From Calothrix sp. PCC 6303 (GTDB taxonomy: Bacteria > Cyanobacteriota > Cyanobacteriia > Cyanobacteriales > Nostocaceae): a stretch of DNA of 64,000 bases. The position numbers and the translations under genes are program-made. The DNA is taken from positions 2,356,001-2,420,000 of the forward strand of contig NC_019751.1 in the NCBI RefSeq assembly GCF_000317435.1, read 5' to 3'. Shown here piece after piece: positions 10,052 to 19,843 of this stretch; the stretch's first letter is position 1; each line of letters opens with the position of its first letter. A model generated the notes under the pieces. It saw nothing but the letters and a program-made list of their open reading frames with translations, was not told the DNA's origin and searched no databases.

Positions 10052-10900
10052 TTGTCCAAAGAATATATTATTTATTGTGATGAGTCAATTGACAAAGGGC
10101 GCTTCTTTTCTAACTTCTATGGTGGTGCTTTGATTCGTTCTCAGGATTTACGCAAAGTCGAGAAAATCTTATTTGCCAAGAAAAATGAACTAAATTTGTA
10201 CAAAGAGATTAAATGGTCGAAAGTAACAAGTCTATATTTGGATAAGTACATTGGTTTAATGGAAAAGTTTTTTGACTTTATTGAAGCTGATATAGTCAAA
10301 ATTAGGATTATGTTTACTCAAAACTGCAACGTACCTAATAATCTAAGCTCTGAGCAAATAGATAACGAGTATTTTTTACTATATTATCAATTTCTTAAAC
10401 ACGCTTTTGGATTACAATACTCTAACCCAACAGAAGAAAAGACCAGAATTAGACTATATCTTGACTACCTTCCAGATACAAGAGAAAAAGCAGCAAGTTT
10501 TAAAAAGTACTTGCTGGGTTTAAATAAAAATCCTCAGCTTGAAAATGCAGGTATTTACATTGATGAAAACCAGATAGCCGAAGTGCGATCGCACGATCAC
10601 ACAATATTACAATGCTTGGATGTGGTTTTAGGTGCAATGCAATTTCGGCTGAACAACAAGCACAAAGAAAAGCCTGATGGTGCAAGGTGTAGAGCAAAAC
10701 GCACAATAGCCAAAGAAAAACTATATACTTACATCTACCAACGCATTAACCAAATATACCCGCGCTTCAATATAGGAGTCAGTACATCTCTACGTGAAGA
10801 TGTCACAAATAGATGGAATCATCCATACCGCCACTGGTTGTTTAAGCCTGAAGATTTTAATATAGATCCCAGTAGAACAAAATCTAATTCAAAAATTTAA
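10052..10900 (+). CDS. DUF3800 family protein
   Basis: A protein of about 282 residues with DUF3800 features: the N-terminal strand EYIIYCDES with an Asp-Glu pair, a central RLYLDYLPD, and the C-terminal block HDHTILQCLDVVLGAMQFRL. This pattern resembles RNase H-fold nucleases, but activity for the family is largely inferred. The longest frame begins at a GTG (10046), but a GAGGAG ribosome binding site at 10038-10043 is only 2 nt from it. The TTG at 10052, 8 nt away, is the better start. The next same-strand gene is far away. Proximity to the hicBA relic and repeated elements suggests an accessory patch, and DUF3800 genes often occur with mobile or defence genes. Confidence 0.8.
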   Translation: MSKEYIIYCDESIDKGRFFSNFYGGALIRSQDLRKVEKILFAKKNELNLYKEIKWSKVTSLYLDKYIGLMEKFFDFIEADIVKIRIMFTQNCNVPNNLSSEQIDNEYFLLYYQFLKHAFGLQYSNPTEEKTRIRLYLDYLPDTREKAASFKKYLLGLNKNPQLENAGIYIDENQIAEVRSHDHTILQCLDVVLGAMQFRLNNKHKEKPDGARCRAKRTIAKEKLYTYIYQRINQIYPRFNIGVSTSLREDVTNRWNHPYRHWLFKPEDFNIDPSRTKSNSKI

Positions 10901-11110
10901 AAGCCCCGCTCTTGCTATGCCCGTTACAAGTCCATAAAGGATTGTGTTTGGGCGTATCCCAAGTGGAACTTGAGACTTCGCAAGTAGCAGGGTATTTTTA
11001 TAATAACAGAGATATAGTCAGCCTACAATAATAACATATTTTATTTCGCCTGCTAAATAGAAACTGGGTTTCGGAGAAATTATCATGGTGCGATGAGAAA
11101 CCTAGCTTCC

Positions 11111-13699
11111 TCACTCCATATTCTGTAACCCCATCGCAATTTTACTATGCTGTTCAATTTGCCCCATCACCTGTTTTGCCCTTTGAATCACCACTGCTGG
11201 TAAACCTGCTAACCTTCCAGCTTCGATGCCGTAGGATTTTTGCGCTCCACCTGGTTGAACTTGGTGTAAAAATATGAGTTTATCGGGCATTTCCTTAACC
11301 GTGACTTGGTAGTTTGCCACATTGGGTAAAATCCCGGCTAATTCGTTCAATTCATGATAATGGGTGGCGAAAATTGTGCGGGATTTGATTTCCATTGCTA
11401 AATATTCTCCCACAGCCCAAGCGATGGAAAGTCCGTCAAATGTTGCAGTACCGCGTCCAATTTCATCGAGGAGAACTAAGGATTTTGCGGTTGCGTGGTT
11501 GAGAATGTTGGCGGTTTCGTTCATTTCCACCATAAAAGTAGATTGTCCTGTTGCCAAGTCATCCACAGCACCGACGCGAGTGAAGATGCGATCGCATATC
11601 CCCAATTTTGCATATTTTGCGGGGACAAAGCTCCCAATTTGTGCCATTATTTGGATTAATCCTGTTTGCCGGAGGTAGCAACTTTTACCGCTGGCGTTTG
11701 GTCCGGTGAGGATGACTAAATCGGGGGATGGATTGTGTGAATTACCACTATTATTGTTCTCAGTATCTGCTCCCAAACGGCAGGTATTAGGGACGAAAAA
11801 GCCTGCTGGTAGGGATTGTTCGACTACCGGGTGTCTCCCATCCACAACGTATATTTCTCTACCTTCCACCATTTGGGGACGGCAATAACCCTGAATCACT
11901 GCCAACTCTGCCAATCCACATAATACATCGGCAGCGGCAACGGCACGGGAAATATTCCGAATGATTTCGGCATAAACGGCGACTTCCTCTCGTAATGCCA
12001 CAAAAATCTCGTATTCTAACTGATATAAATCATCTTGAGCGTTGAGAATCCGAGTTTCCCGTTCTTTCAACTCTATGGTGATATACCGTTCTTCGTTAGT
12101 TAAGGTTTGTTTGCGGATGTAGTTACTGGGAACTTGGTCTGCCTTGGCACGGGATATACTAATGTAGTAGCCAAAGGTCTTGTTGAAACCGACTTTCAAA
12201 TTTTGGACTCCTGTTTTTGCCCTCTCATCCACTTCCAAGTTGGCAATCCACCTTTGATCCTCTTCTACCAAAGCCTTTCTTTGATCCAACATCTCATTGA
12301 TTCCCGAACGAATCAACCCACCTTCCTTGATGTGAATTGGTGGAGATTCCACCAAATGCGCGCTAATTTTCTCTGCCAAAGTTTCCAATTCTGTGGGGAC
12401 TTTTTGCAGTGCTTTGAGAAAAGGCGATCGCGCTTCGGCTACAATGCTTGCTAATTCTGGTAACTTAGAAAGTGACTCTGCCAACGCTCCCAAATCACGA
12501 GCATTTGCTTTTCCTGAACCAGTTCTCCCCGTCAACCGTTCCAAATCGTAAATCTGCTTTAATAACCTTCGCAAATCTTGACGCAAGGATGTATTTTCCA
12601 CCAATTCCGCAATTGTATCTTGACGGGCAGCTATTCCCCTCACATCAAGTAGCGGTTGTAACAGCCATCTTCGCAGCGCCCTTCCCCCCATAGCCGTACT
12701 CGTTCTATCGAGCGCCCACAGTAAGGAACCATGGTAAGTACCATCTCGAATTGTCTGCGTAATTTCCAGGTTGCGGCGTGTTTGATAATCTACAATCAAA
12801 AAATCCGCCAAGGTGTAACTTCGCAATGGTTGCAGGGGAATCGAACTTTCCTTTTGCGTCTCCTCCAAATATTCCAACAACCCTCCCGCAGCACGCACAG
12901 CTAAGGGCAAATGATCACATCCCAAACCTTCCAAAGAGCGAATTTTAAACTTTTGGAGTAACCGACTCCTTGATTCTCCTTGGGAAAATGGCAACTGCGA
13001 TCGCATACAATAACAAAAGCTGGCTGGTAGGCATTCCGGTAAACTTGCCGACTTTTCCCCAGGACGCAATAAAGCACCTAAATCTGGTGCATTGGTTGGT
13101 ATTAATATCTCCGCAGGTTGTAACCGCATCACCTCCTGCGTCAAATGTTCCAAATTACTGCCTTGGGTAGTTAAAAATTCTCCTGTGGAGATATCTGCAT
13201 AAGCTAACCCCCAGGAATCCCCCGCAATTACCACTGCTGCCAAGTAATTATTTTTCCTGGCTTTCAACATTCCATCTTCTAACAGTGTTCCTGGGGTGAG
13301 GATGCGGGTAACTTCCCTTCTTACCAATCTCCCCGCAGCGGCAGCAGCATCTTCTACTTGATCGCAAATTACTACAGCGTAGCCCTTTTCCACTAACAGT
13401 GTCGCGTGACGTTCCCAAGAATGGTGAGGAACACCCGACATTGCTACCCTTCCCTGTTCCCCAGCTTGCTTACTGGTGAGTACCAACTCCAATTCCTGCG
13501 CTAACGTCACCGCATCTGAAAAGTAACATTCAAAGAAATCACCCACTCGATAAAAAAGCACCGCGTGCAGGTGCTTTTCTTTGACTTCGACGTAGTGCTG
13601 ATACATCAAACTCAGCTTACTCACATCAACGTCACGGTGATCTGTAATTAGGTTGTTGGCATTATTTGCCGATGAAGATGCAGAATAGGAAGCTGTCAT
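11111..13699 (-). CDS. mutS: DNA mismatch repair protein MutS
   Basis: This 862-residue protein recognises mismatches. The mismatch-reading Phe-x-Glu motif is in [12 protein letters not shown] near residue 50. Connector, core and clamp domains follow. The ATPase has Walker [15 protein letters not shown] near residue 667, Walker [17 protein letters not shown] and the switch [10 protein letters not shown]. The length is normal (about 850-880). The ATG at 13699 is followed by a 25-residue low-complexity Ser/Asn leader before the conserved start [10 protein letters not shown], so the true start may be internal. No mutL is nearby. Identification is certain. Confidence 0.97.
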   Translation of the reverse strand: MTASYSASSSANNANNLITDHRDVDVSKLSLMYQHYVEVKEKHLHAVLFYRVGDFFECYFSDAVTLAQELELVLTSKQAGEQGRVAMSGVPHHSWERHATLLVEKGYAVVICDQVEDAAAAAGRLVRREVTRILTPGTLLEDGMLKARKNNYLAAVVIAGDSWGLAYADISTGEFLTTQGSNLEHLTQEVMRLQPAEILIPTNAPDLGALLRPGEKSASLPECLPASFCYCMRSQLPFSQGESRSRLLQKFKIRSLEGLGCDHLPLAVRAAGGLLEYLEETQKESSIPLQPLRSYTLADFLIVDYQTRRNLEITQTIRDGTYHGSLLWALDRTSTAMGGRALRRWLLQPLLDVRGIAARQDTIAELVENTSLRQDLRRLLKQIYDLERLTGRTGSGKANARDLGALAESLSKLPELASIVAEARSPFLKALQKVPTELETLAEKISAHLVESPPIHIKEGGLIRSGINEMLDQRKALVEEDQRWIANLEVDERAKTGVQNLKVGFNKTFGYYISISRAKADQVPSNYIRKQTLTNEERYITIELKERETRILNAQDDLYQLEYEIFVALREEVAVYAEIIRNISRAVAAADVLCGLAELAVIQGYCRPQMVEGREIYVVDGRHPVVEQSLPAGFFVPNTCRLGADTENNNSGNSHNPSPDLVILTGPNASGKSCYLRQTGLIQIMAQIGSFVPAKYAKLGICDRIFTRVGAVDDLATGQSTFMVEMNETANILNHATAKSLVLLDEIGRGTATFDGLSIAWAVGEYLAMEIKSRTIFATHYHELNELAGILPNVANYQVTVKEMPDKLIFLHQVQPGGAQKSYGIEAGRLAGLPAVVIQRAKQVMGQIEQHSKIAMGLQNME

Positions 13700-14231
13700 G
13701 GATATCTAGTGATACAAAGGTCAACCTGATATTGTTAGATCATAACCTGTAGCTGGGGTTGACGGAACATTGTTTACTGATTATTTATTTTTCTCAAAGA
13801 ATAAAATGGCAAAAAGTCGGTTTTGGTTCGCAATCTCCCGTAGGTTATGGATTCACTGCGTTGCGGGGGTTTCCCCGTTGTAGCAGGTGACGTTGGAGGC
13901 TTTGCGGAACCCAACAAAACCAAGCGGGAAACTAATAAATATTCAGATACTATAAATATGTCAATCAACAAGCAAAATTCACGCTACTTAATATTTTACC
14001 TGTTGATCAATGTTGGGTTACGCTCCGCTGCGCCCAACCTAACTACTGAAAAACCACAACTTTTCTCCTGTACTTAGAACTTGGAATAATAAGTATAAAT
14101 ATTGACAACATAATTTGCTCTGTTAGAATTTGGAAAGTGTTGCAACCACGGCTTCACATCGCCAGAATTTTTCGCTAATTGACGAGAGAAGACCTTGATT
14201 TTTCAAAAACTATTCTAAGGAGATTGCTAAT
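13700..14231. other. Intergenic region with TTGGGTT-type repeats
   Basis: About 530 bp between divergent mutS and the PH-domain gene. It contains a dispersed cyanobacterial repeat (GGATTCACTGCGTTGCGGGG, about 13850) and a second patch with TGTTGGGTTACGCTCCGCTG at about 14010-14040, both seen widely in such genomes. Overlapping short frames are of low quality. The promoters of both flanking genes should be here. No clear protein-binding palindrome was seen. Confidence 0.45.
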
Positions 14232-14840
14232 ATGTTTAAAGCGATGGCTTCGGAAGCACTAGGATTGGGTGATATTGGTTCTGTAATTCAGCCCCGGGAT
14301 TTTGACAAAGTTGATGCAGATGATTATTTATTTCACGAAGACGGTGAAAAGATATTTTTTCTCATTAAGTCTAGAAAAGATGAGTATTGCTTTACTAACT
14401 TTGCATTGATTCACGTAGATGGTTTTTCTGCTACTTCCTCAAAGCGTTCTATCAAACGATACGAATACGCTTGCGAGCATATTTCTAGCGTCACGTTGGA
14501 AACTGCTGGAAGTGTAGATATGGATATCGAGTTGAAGTTCAAGATCGGAACAACTTCATTCCTGATCAGTGTACGAAAGACGTTCATCGAACAATTGAAA
14601 GATATTTACAAAGCATTAATTAGCATTAGTAAACGTCAGTATACCGATGAGATTTGTAGGAATAATGCACTGAAAGCGCTGGATGCGACTGCTTCTATGT
14701 ACAAGATTAGTAATCCAGTTTCTGGGGAAGCGATCGCTACTCAATTTAATGACATTCTGAAAAATCTCAATTCTGCCATCTTGGTAAATTATACAAAACG
14801 CGATTTTAGTGATGTTTTTAGCAAATATATTTCTTCGTGA
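14232..14840 (+). CDS. Bacterial PH-domain protein (YvbH-like)
   Basis: This 202-residue protein resembles bacterial pleckstrin-homology proteins of the YvbH/bPH_1 type. The typical region is LFHEDGEKIFFLIKSRKDEYCFTN..LIHVDG (about residues 34-68), followed by KRSIKRYEYACEHISSVTLET, where the strand pattern of the PH barrel can be followed. The C-terminal 80 residues are predicted helical. No signal peptide is seen. An AAGGAG ribosome binding site precedes the ATG at 14217-14222. An IS200/IS605-type right end begins within a few bases of the stop codon, so the element inserted just downstream without damaging the gene. The molecular function of the family is not established. Confidence 0.7.
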   Translation: MFKAMASEALGLGDIGSVIQPRDFDKVDADDYLFHEDGEKIFFLIKSRKDEYCFTNFALIHVDGFSATSSKRSIKRYEYACEHISSVTLETAGSVDMDIELKFKIGTTSFLISVRKTFIEQLKDIYKALISISKRQYTDEICRNNALKALDATASMYKISNPVSGEAIATQFNDILKNLNSAILVNYTKRDFSDVFSKYISS

Positions 14841-14851
14841 ACTACCCCGCC

Positions 14852-15136
14852 TCATAGGTGGATGGGGCTTCCAATTTCAACCGGGACAGCCTTAGATACG
14901 GAAGATTTCCTTCCAACCCTCGGACTTACATCCCGTCCATTGGCAGTAGCGCTAGTTCCTAACGCTAATACTCGAAGCCCTTCGTCTCGAATATTGATAG
15001 CCGCGTTCACATCTCTATCGTGCTTAGTGCCGCAACTAGAACAAGTCCAGCTACGCACATCTAAAGGCAGACTACCAACTTGATTAAGGCATACATGACA
15101 AGTTTTACTCGATGGGAAAAATCTACCAATTTCTAG
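14852..15136 (-). pseudogene. tnpB: tnpB, 3' part (zinc ribbon and RuvC-III)
   Basis: Read on the minus strand from the junction at 15136, this segment encodes EIGRFFPSSKTCHVC, then VRSWTCSSCGTKHDRDVNAA and a variable tail. It carries the four-cysteine zinc ribbon and the RuvC-III aspartate (DRDVNAAINI) of TnpB, an RNA-guided nuclease of IS200/IS605 elements. The stop lies in the right-end hairpin, as is usual. Fusing it to the 5' part across one CTAG copy keeps the frame (RRIL-EIGRFF). About 60 residues including the RuvC-II glutamate are nevertheless missing, so the gene was already deleted or lost DNA on insertion. Confidence 0.85.
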
Positions 15137-16884
15137 AGCACCAGTCCAGTAGAAGATATTGACAAATCAGGCAGAGTATGAATTATTAAAATTAGAAATT
15201 TCTTTATTATTAGTTTCAAACATACGAGCAAGAACGTGGAGATTATGAACAACAGCCATACGTCGAAGGTCAAAAAGGTTTTTGCGTAAGCCAATGTAGC
15301 GAGCTTTATCTCCTTGCCACTGACCAATATGAGCTAAACTATGCTCAACACTAACGCGCTCGCGGAGTTTCTCACGTCCACTCTGTGTAGTTTGACGTTC
15401 CCGTAGCTCTACAAGTAGAGACTCGTCAGGGTGAATAGAGATACTGCGACCTTGCTTACTCTCTGTACATTGAGAGCGTAAAGGACAGGTTTGACATTCG
15501 TGTTTGGGGAAGTGGACAACAGTCCCCTCATTAAAGGGTAAACTAACTCCATTGGGACAGCGAATGAAATGATTTTCCCAATCCAGAACAAAGGCATTTT
15601 TATCAAAAAAATTACCGTTGCGGACTTTCCATGCCTTGCAAATAATAGTCATATCAGGTGTGCGTTGTTTAACCCAATGACTAGCTAAATATGCACGGTC
15701 AATATGTAGCTCTTTGATGTCAAGAGTTGTTACGTTCTGGGCATTTAAGTCGAACTCAATTGCCATAGTTACAGATGCTTCTGGTTCGTTTGCTCTGGTA
15801 ACACCAACAGCTCTTACCATTTGCAATTCTAAGTCTTTGAAAATATGACGTTTGTAACCATCAATTTTTTTGGCTGCGACTTTTACGACCATGACGCATA
15901 TCCTCATCCTCAATTGAAATGCGTCTATCTTTAGCAACACCTTTACGGAGCTTTGGGGAGCCATCAGATTTCTCCTCAACATCTTGTGATTCAATTTGCC
16001 TCGCATCTTCAATGCTCTTGTTGACTTGAGTGCTTGTTTTTTCATCCAAATCAGTTTTTTGTTTGACCCAAGACTCAACTGAGTCTAATGTTTGCAATAT
16101 TGTAGATAGTGCAACATTACGAGCTTCCGGGTCATCCCAATCTAAATCTAAGGCAGCTTTCAGGCTCGTTCCCGTGATGATTTCTGCACCGATAGTCGCT
16201 GTAACGCCTGTAACACCAGAATCGTCCTGTTCATAATTCTGAGCTATTACGAATAATGCTTTCCTTAGTGCATGACCTAACAAATTATACGTGTCTTCCA
16301 CACGTGCCGCTCCCCATAACGGGCTTGAATCTAAGGCTACTTTTAACGACTTCGGATTGTAACCTTCATGAAAATGTGCCATTTCAACTGTTTTCGCCAC
16401 AATCCTCTGGTCAAGAGACTTTGACATCAAAAGCGCACGAAATCTAACTAGTGTCCCTTTGCCAAATGGAGCTTGTTCACAATCGAGACAATCTAAAACT
16501 AGCTGCCATCGCCTATCCATTTCAATCGCTTCTATTGCCTCGTCATCTGAAACCCCTGTATATGCTTGTAAAATTACTGCAAGTGCAAGTTGTGCTGGTG
16601 GTATTGGAGATAAACCAACACTACTGTCCTTGAATACCCTTGCTAACTCCGTTTGGAAGTCTGGGTCAAATAATTCGTGTCGTATTTGCCGCAAAAATAC
16701 AAATAACTTTGCTTTGCGTATACGTTTCGCAACTTTTTCTTCTTTGCTTGACAGGGAGATTGGAGGTTCCCATATTAATGGACGCATAGTTTGCACTCCT
16801 CATACCTTATTCTCCTTATTCTCCTATAAATTAGCCTCTGCAAAAACTATGTATCTTGTCAACTACTTCTACTGGACTGGTGCT
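15137..16884 (-). mobile_element. IS1182-type insertion sequence
   Basis: A 1748-bp element with nearly perfect terminal inverted repeats. The left end starts AGCACCAGTCCAGTAGAAG (15137), and the right end read inward from 16884 is identical for the first 19 bases, followed by matching TTGACAA. CTAG flanks both sides (15133-15136 and 16885-16888). Because CTAG is its own reverse complement, it is either a 4-bp target duplication or part of the ends. It holds one transposase gene on the minus strand, disrupted by a frameshift. The host gene is tnpB. Confidence 0.9.
15167..16787 (-). pseudogene. IS1182-family transposase, two frames joined at A7
   Basis: The N-terminal frame (from an ATG at 16787, with AGGAG 8 nt upstream) carries the DUF772-type start LSPIPPAQLALAVILQAYTG and the first catalytic Asp in KVALDSSPLWG. 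It stops shortly after EDEDMRHGRKSRSQKN. The C-terminal frame supplies KKIDGYKRHIFKD, IDRAYLASHW and the catalytic Glu in RVSVEHSLAHIGQW. The frames meet at seven adenines (15865-15871 as T on the plus strand). Removing one A, or adding two, gives RHGRKSRSQKIDGYKRH, which matches family expectation and yields about 540 residues. Slippage on A7 could express it. A decay mutation or a homopolymer sequencing error is equally possible. Confidence 0.85.
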
Positions 16885-17584
16885 CTAGGATGCGACGGGC
16901 TTTAGAACGTCGTATTGAACCTTTTTGTTTGCGGCACAACTTTTGTTGCTTGCGTTTGAGGTTTCTTTCTCGTTTCTTTAAGTGTTTGGGATTGTCAAAT
17001 TTAGAACCATCAGACGTAACCGCAAAATGCGTTAGTCCAACATCAATGCCAACAGCTTTCCCTTCTGATTTGATTTCAATATCTGGCAATCCGTCGTCAA
17101 ACAGCAAAGAAGCATAATATTTTCCTGCACAATTCATGCTAACTGTGACGGTTTTTATCTTTCCATCAAATGTACGGTGAATCTTTGCAGGAATAATACC
17201 TAACTTCCCAGGAAACTTGAGTGACTTATCATCAACAATTTCGACGTATTGGGGATACTGAATTGACTGTTTATCGTGCTTTGATTTGAATTTTGGGAAT
17301 GATACCCTTGCTTCAAAGAAGTTTACAAATGCTCTCGATAGATTTAGGGAGACACTTTGTAGCACCTGGCTATAAGTTTCACCAAGCCATTCAAACTCTT
17401 TTTTTAGTGCAGGTAGTCGGCTATTCATCCCAATCTGAGATAAGCCCTTGCCTGTTTGTTTATAGAGTTCATTTGTTGCGTTGAGTGAATTATTCCAATA
17501 CCAACGAGCGCAACCAAAAGCTTTTGATAGCAGATGCTTTTGCTCGATAGTTGGATAAATTCTGACTTTGGCAACGTTTTTCAT
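16885..17584 (-). pseudogene. tnpB: tnpB, 5' part (RuvC-I)
   Basis: This part encodes the N-terminal 230 or so residues of a TnpB/OrfB protein. It has the helix-turn region MKNVAKVRIYPTIEQKHLLS, the wedge domain SFPKFKSKHDKQS and the RuvC-I aspartate in AVGIDVGLTHFAVTSDG, ending in RRSKARRIL at the insertion junction. A foreign tail from the inserted element ends the frame at 16859. The predicted nuclease lacks RuvC-II and is therefore inactive. The start ATG lies just 16 bp from the second insertion sequence at 17601, so its natural promoter has also been separated. Confidence 0.88.
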
Positions 17585-17600
17585 TGAGTTATTTTCTCAT

Positions 17601-19061
17601 CAATACCTTCGCCAAAGTAAGAGGATGAAGAGGAAGAGGTAGGGCGTTTCGTAGTAGAGTTATTGTCTCTCACAACGACAACTCAAAAACCACTATGTGC
17701 GCCCATGCTTGACATTTTATCATTGTTACAATGCTTCCTGCCGCAGATAAACGCTACAACGATGAAGCAATTGAACCAAATAATCTTGGCAATGTTAGCG
17801 ATGAGCGGGCGAGTCACTATGTTGGGAATTTCTCGTTGGACAGGTAGTGGTGGTAGTTATCGGACGATGTTGAGATTTTTTCATACGGTAATCCCTTGGG
17901 CGACATTGTTTTGGCTATTTTTCCGCAAGCATTTGTTCCGTGCGAATGAGGTGTATTTACTTGCAGGAGATGAAGTTGTAGTAAGTAAATCCGGGAAAAA
18001 AACTTATGGGTTGGATAGATTCTTTTCCAGCCTAGTAAGTAAGCCAATATCAGGGTTATCTTTCTTTACATTATCATTAGTAAGTGTTGAACAAAGGCAC
18101 TCATTTCCAATTCAGATAGAACAGGTAATAAAGAACGATATAGAAAAAAGTAGCGTATCGTTAAGACCAGAAATAAAAGCCAAAGAAAAACGTGGACGTG
18201 GACGACCAAAAGGGAGTAAAAATAAAAACAAGACCGAAGTAATTCTTACGTCTGAATTACTCAGAATTAAGAAGATGATTAATGAGCTAGTCAAGCTGGT
18301 AGCTAACTTTATCCCACTGACTTACTTAGTCTTAGATGGTCATTTTGGAAACAATAATGCTTTGCAGATGGCTCGACAGGTCAACTTACATATAATTTCC
18401 AAGTTACGCCACGATTCAGCATTATACATACCTTACCAAAATCCTGACCCTAATCATCGTTCACGCCGTAAATACGGAGATAAACTAGACTGGCGTAATA
18501 TTTCTGATGAATATTTGCGTCAAAGTAGTATCGAAGAGGATATCCAAACCGATAGTTACCAAGCTACTTTACTGCACAAAGAATTTGCCCAGTCCCTGAA
18601 TGTAGTTATTTTGGTGAAAACAAATCTGAAAACTAATGCTCGCAGTCACGTAATTCTGTTTTCTAGTGACCTAAAGTTGTCATCTGAGAAAATAATTGAC
18701 TACTACAAACTACGCTTTCAGATCGAGTTTAACTTCCGTGATGCCAAGCAATTTTGGGGATTGGAAGACTTTATGAACATCGGTCAAACTGCGGTGACTA
18801 ATGCTGCTAATCTAGCATTCTTTATGGTTAATTTATCTCATCATCTTCTCGCTGATTTCCGCATCCTGAATCCCGACTCCGGCATTATTGACCTTAAGGC
18901 TCATTACCGTGGTTTTCGATATGTTCATGAAATCTTAAAAATGCTTCCAGAAATTCCTGAGCCTATTTTATTAACCCAGATTTTTGCCAAGCTTACTTCT
19001 TTAGGGCGTATTCATCACGTTTCTACGGGCGTTGAATCCTCTTAATTTGGCAGAGGTATTG
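17601..19061 (+). mobile_element. IS4-superfamily insertion sequence, 5-bp duplication
   Basis: A 1461-bp element. The imperfect inverted ends CAATACCTTCGCCAAAGTAA (17601) and CAATACCTCTGCCAAATTAA (read inward from 19061) agree at most positions and extend through AGAGGAT. A 5-bp direct repeat CTCAT lies immediately outside at 17596-17600 and 19062-19066. It carries one full-length transposase gene. It is inserted just upstream of the tnpB start. The low divergence of the ends and the intact gene suggest it may still be active. Confidence 0.88.
17705..19045 (+). CDS. DDE transposase, IS4 superfamily
   Basis: A transposase of about 446 residues. The first aspartate is probably in YLLAGDEVVVSKSGKKTYGL and the second in TYLVLDGHFGNN. 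The C-terminal block KLRFQIEFNFRDAKQFWGLED carries the YREK-like signature with the catalytic Glu typical of the IS4 group. An in-frame TTG at 17663 could add 14 residues, but the ATG at 17705 (MLDILSLLQC) fits the usual start. A basic linker (KEKRGRGRPKGSKNKNK) lies near residue 170. The family within IS4/IS701/ISH3-like groups was not resolved. The stop is 16 bp inside the right end. Confidence 0.85.
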   Translation: MLDILSLLQCFLPQINATTMKQLNQIILAMLAMSGRVTMLGISRWTGSGGSYRTMLRFFHTVIPWATLFWLFFRKHLFRANEVYLLAGDEVVVSKSGKKTYGLDRFFSSLVSKPISGLSFFTLSLVSVEQRHSFPIQIEQVIKNDIEKSSVSLRPEIKAKEKRGRGRPKGSKNKNKTEVILTSELLRIKKMINELVKLVANFIPLTYLVLDGHFGNNNALQMARQVNLHIISKLRHDSALYIPYQNPDPNHRSRRKYGDKLDWRNISDEYLRQSSIEEDIQTDSYQATLLHKEFAQSLNVVILVKTNLKTNARSHVILFSSDLKLSSEKIIDYYKLRFQIEFNFRDAKQFWGLEDFMNIGQTAVTNAANLAFFMVNLSHHLLADFRILNPDSGIIDLKAHYRGFRYVHEILKMLPEIPEPILLTQIFAKLTSLGRIHHVSTGVESS

Positions 19062-19260
19062 CTCATGAATCACATTTATTATAAATATGATATTTGAAAT
19101 AAAATATAATTAGATGCTGGATCTAGCATCTGTTGCTATCCATCCCCAGCTTGTAGAAGCATGGGAAATTCCGCAAAATTAGTTAAAACAGAATTTATTG
19201 AAGATAAACCTAGGAATCATATCGCTTTTTCTTGGCATTCCGAAAGAAACTTTAAAATAG

Positions 19261-19297
19261 TCAAAGGTCGGGTTTTGAAGATTAACCCGACCTTTGA
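19261..19297. terminator. Strong hairpin between the IS pile-up and hli
   Basis: The 14-bp perfect stem TCAAAGGTCGGGTT / AACCCGACCTTTGA has a 9-nt loop and is followed on the plus strand by TACTTTTTTG. This is a good intrinsic terminator for plus-strand transcription leaving the insertion-sequence cluster. On the minus strand it lies about 170 bp after the hli stop and could also serve that gene. Confidence 0.7.
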
Positions 19298-19470
19298 TAC
19301 TTTTTTGATAACTTTATAGGTTTTGTAGCTTTCGTGCGATAAATATAGCACTAAAGTCTATAGAAATTTTATGTTATTTATATTTATTAAACATTAAACA
19401 TAACTAGATTAGGAGTGAAGGGTACAGGGACATAAAAGCAGAATCATCCTTGACCCTTTAACTCAGATAG

Positions 19471-19689
19471 TTACAGACTTCTGAAAAAACCGAAGATACC
19501 ATGTCCGGTGAATACTTCCAATGCAATTAGCGAAATGAAACCAATCATTGCTAAACGACCATTCAACATCTCAGCATAGGTTGTAAAGCCAGTGCGATCG
19601 CCTTGTGCGTCAACATAGACTTTAGGCTCAATTGCAAAGTTGTTTAGTTTACCAGTCTCGTCAATAATAGAACCTTTGTATGATGTCAT
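19471..19689 (-). CDS. hli: High-light-inducible protein (one-helix CAB-like)
   Basis: This 72-residue protein has a single transmembrane helix and the chlorophyll-binding signature [13 protein letters not shown], which matches the ExxxxNGRxAM motif of Hli/SCP proteins. Such proteins bind chlorophyll and carotenoid in thylakoids and protect photosystem assembly under high light. The N-terminal 40 residues are soluble. It is monocistronic, with the ATG at 19687-19689. The divergent thyX gene starts about 155 bp away. Light-dependent regulation is known for the family. I see no specific operator. Confidence 0.93.
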   Translation of the reverse strand: MTSYKGSIIDETGKLNNFAIEPKVYVDAQGDRTGFTTYAEMLNGRLAMIGFISLIALEVFTGHGIFGFFRSL

Positions 19690-19843
19690 AATTTATTTCC
19701 TTGCTTGTGTTTGTTTTTTCCTTATGTAACAAACTGTAACGCAAAAATTAATTTTTGTAAAGAAGATTGTAAACAAGATTAATGAGTTATGCGATCGCCA
19801 CCTGGGATATCATGACTCAAGTGCAGTAGTATTGACCCACATC

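Larger units (their letters stand above)
14842..19131 (-). mobile_element. IS200/IS605-type tnpB element broken by two other ISs
   Basis: An element of the tnpB-only (IS1341-like) type is split in three. Its right-end hairpin CCCCGCCTCATAGGTGGATGGGG lies at 14846-14868. Its tnpB 3' part is 14852-15136, its 5' part is 16885-17584, and the presumed left end continues after 19066. An IS1182-type element (15137-16884) is inserted in tnpB. A second DDE element (17601-19061) is inserted 16 bp upstream of the tnpB start. A small hairpin AGATGCT-GGATCT-AGCATCT at 19112-19131 may be the left-end structure. The left limit is approximate. Confidence 0.65.

Noticed and set aside
11364-13170. Several frames of 60-115 residues opposite mutS
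   Set aside because: All are inside the mutS coding sequence on the opposite strand, without ribosome sites.
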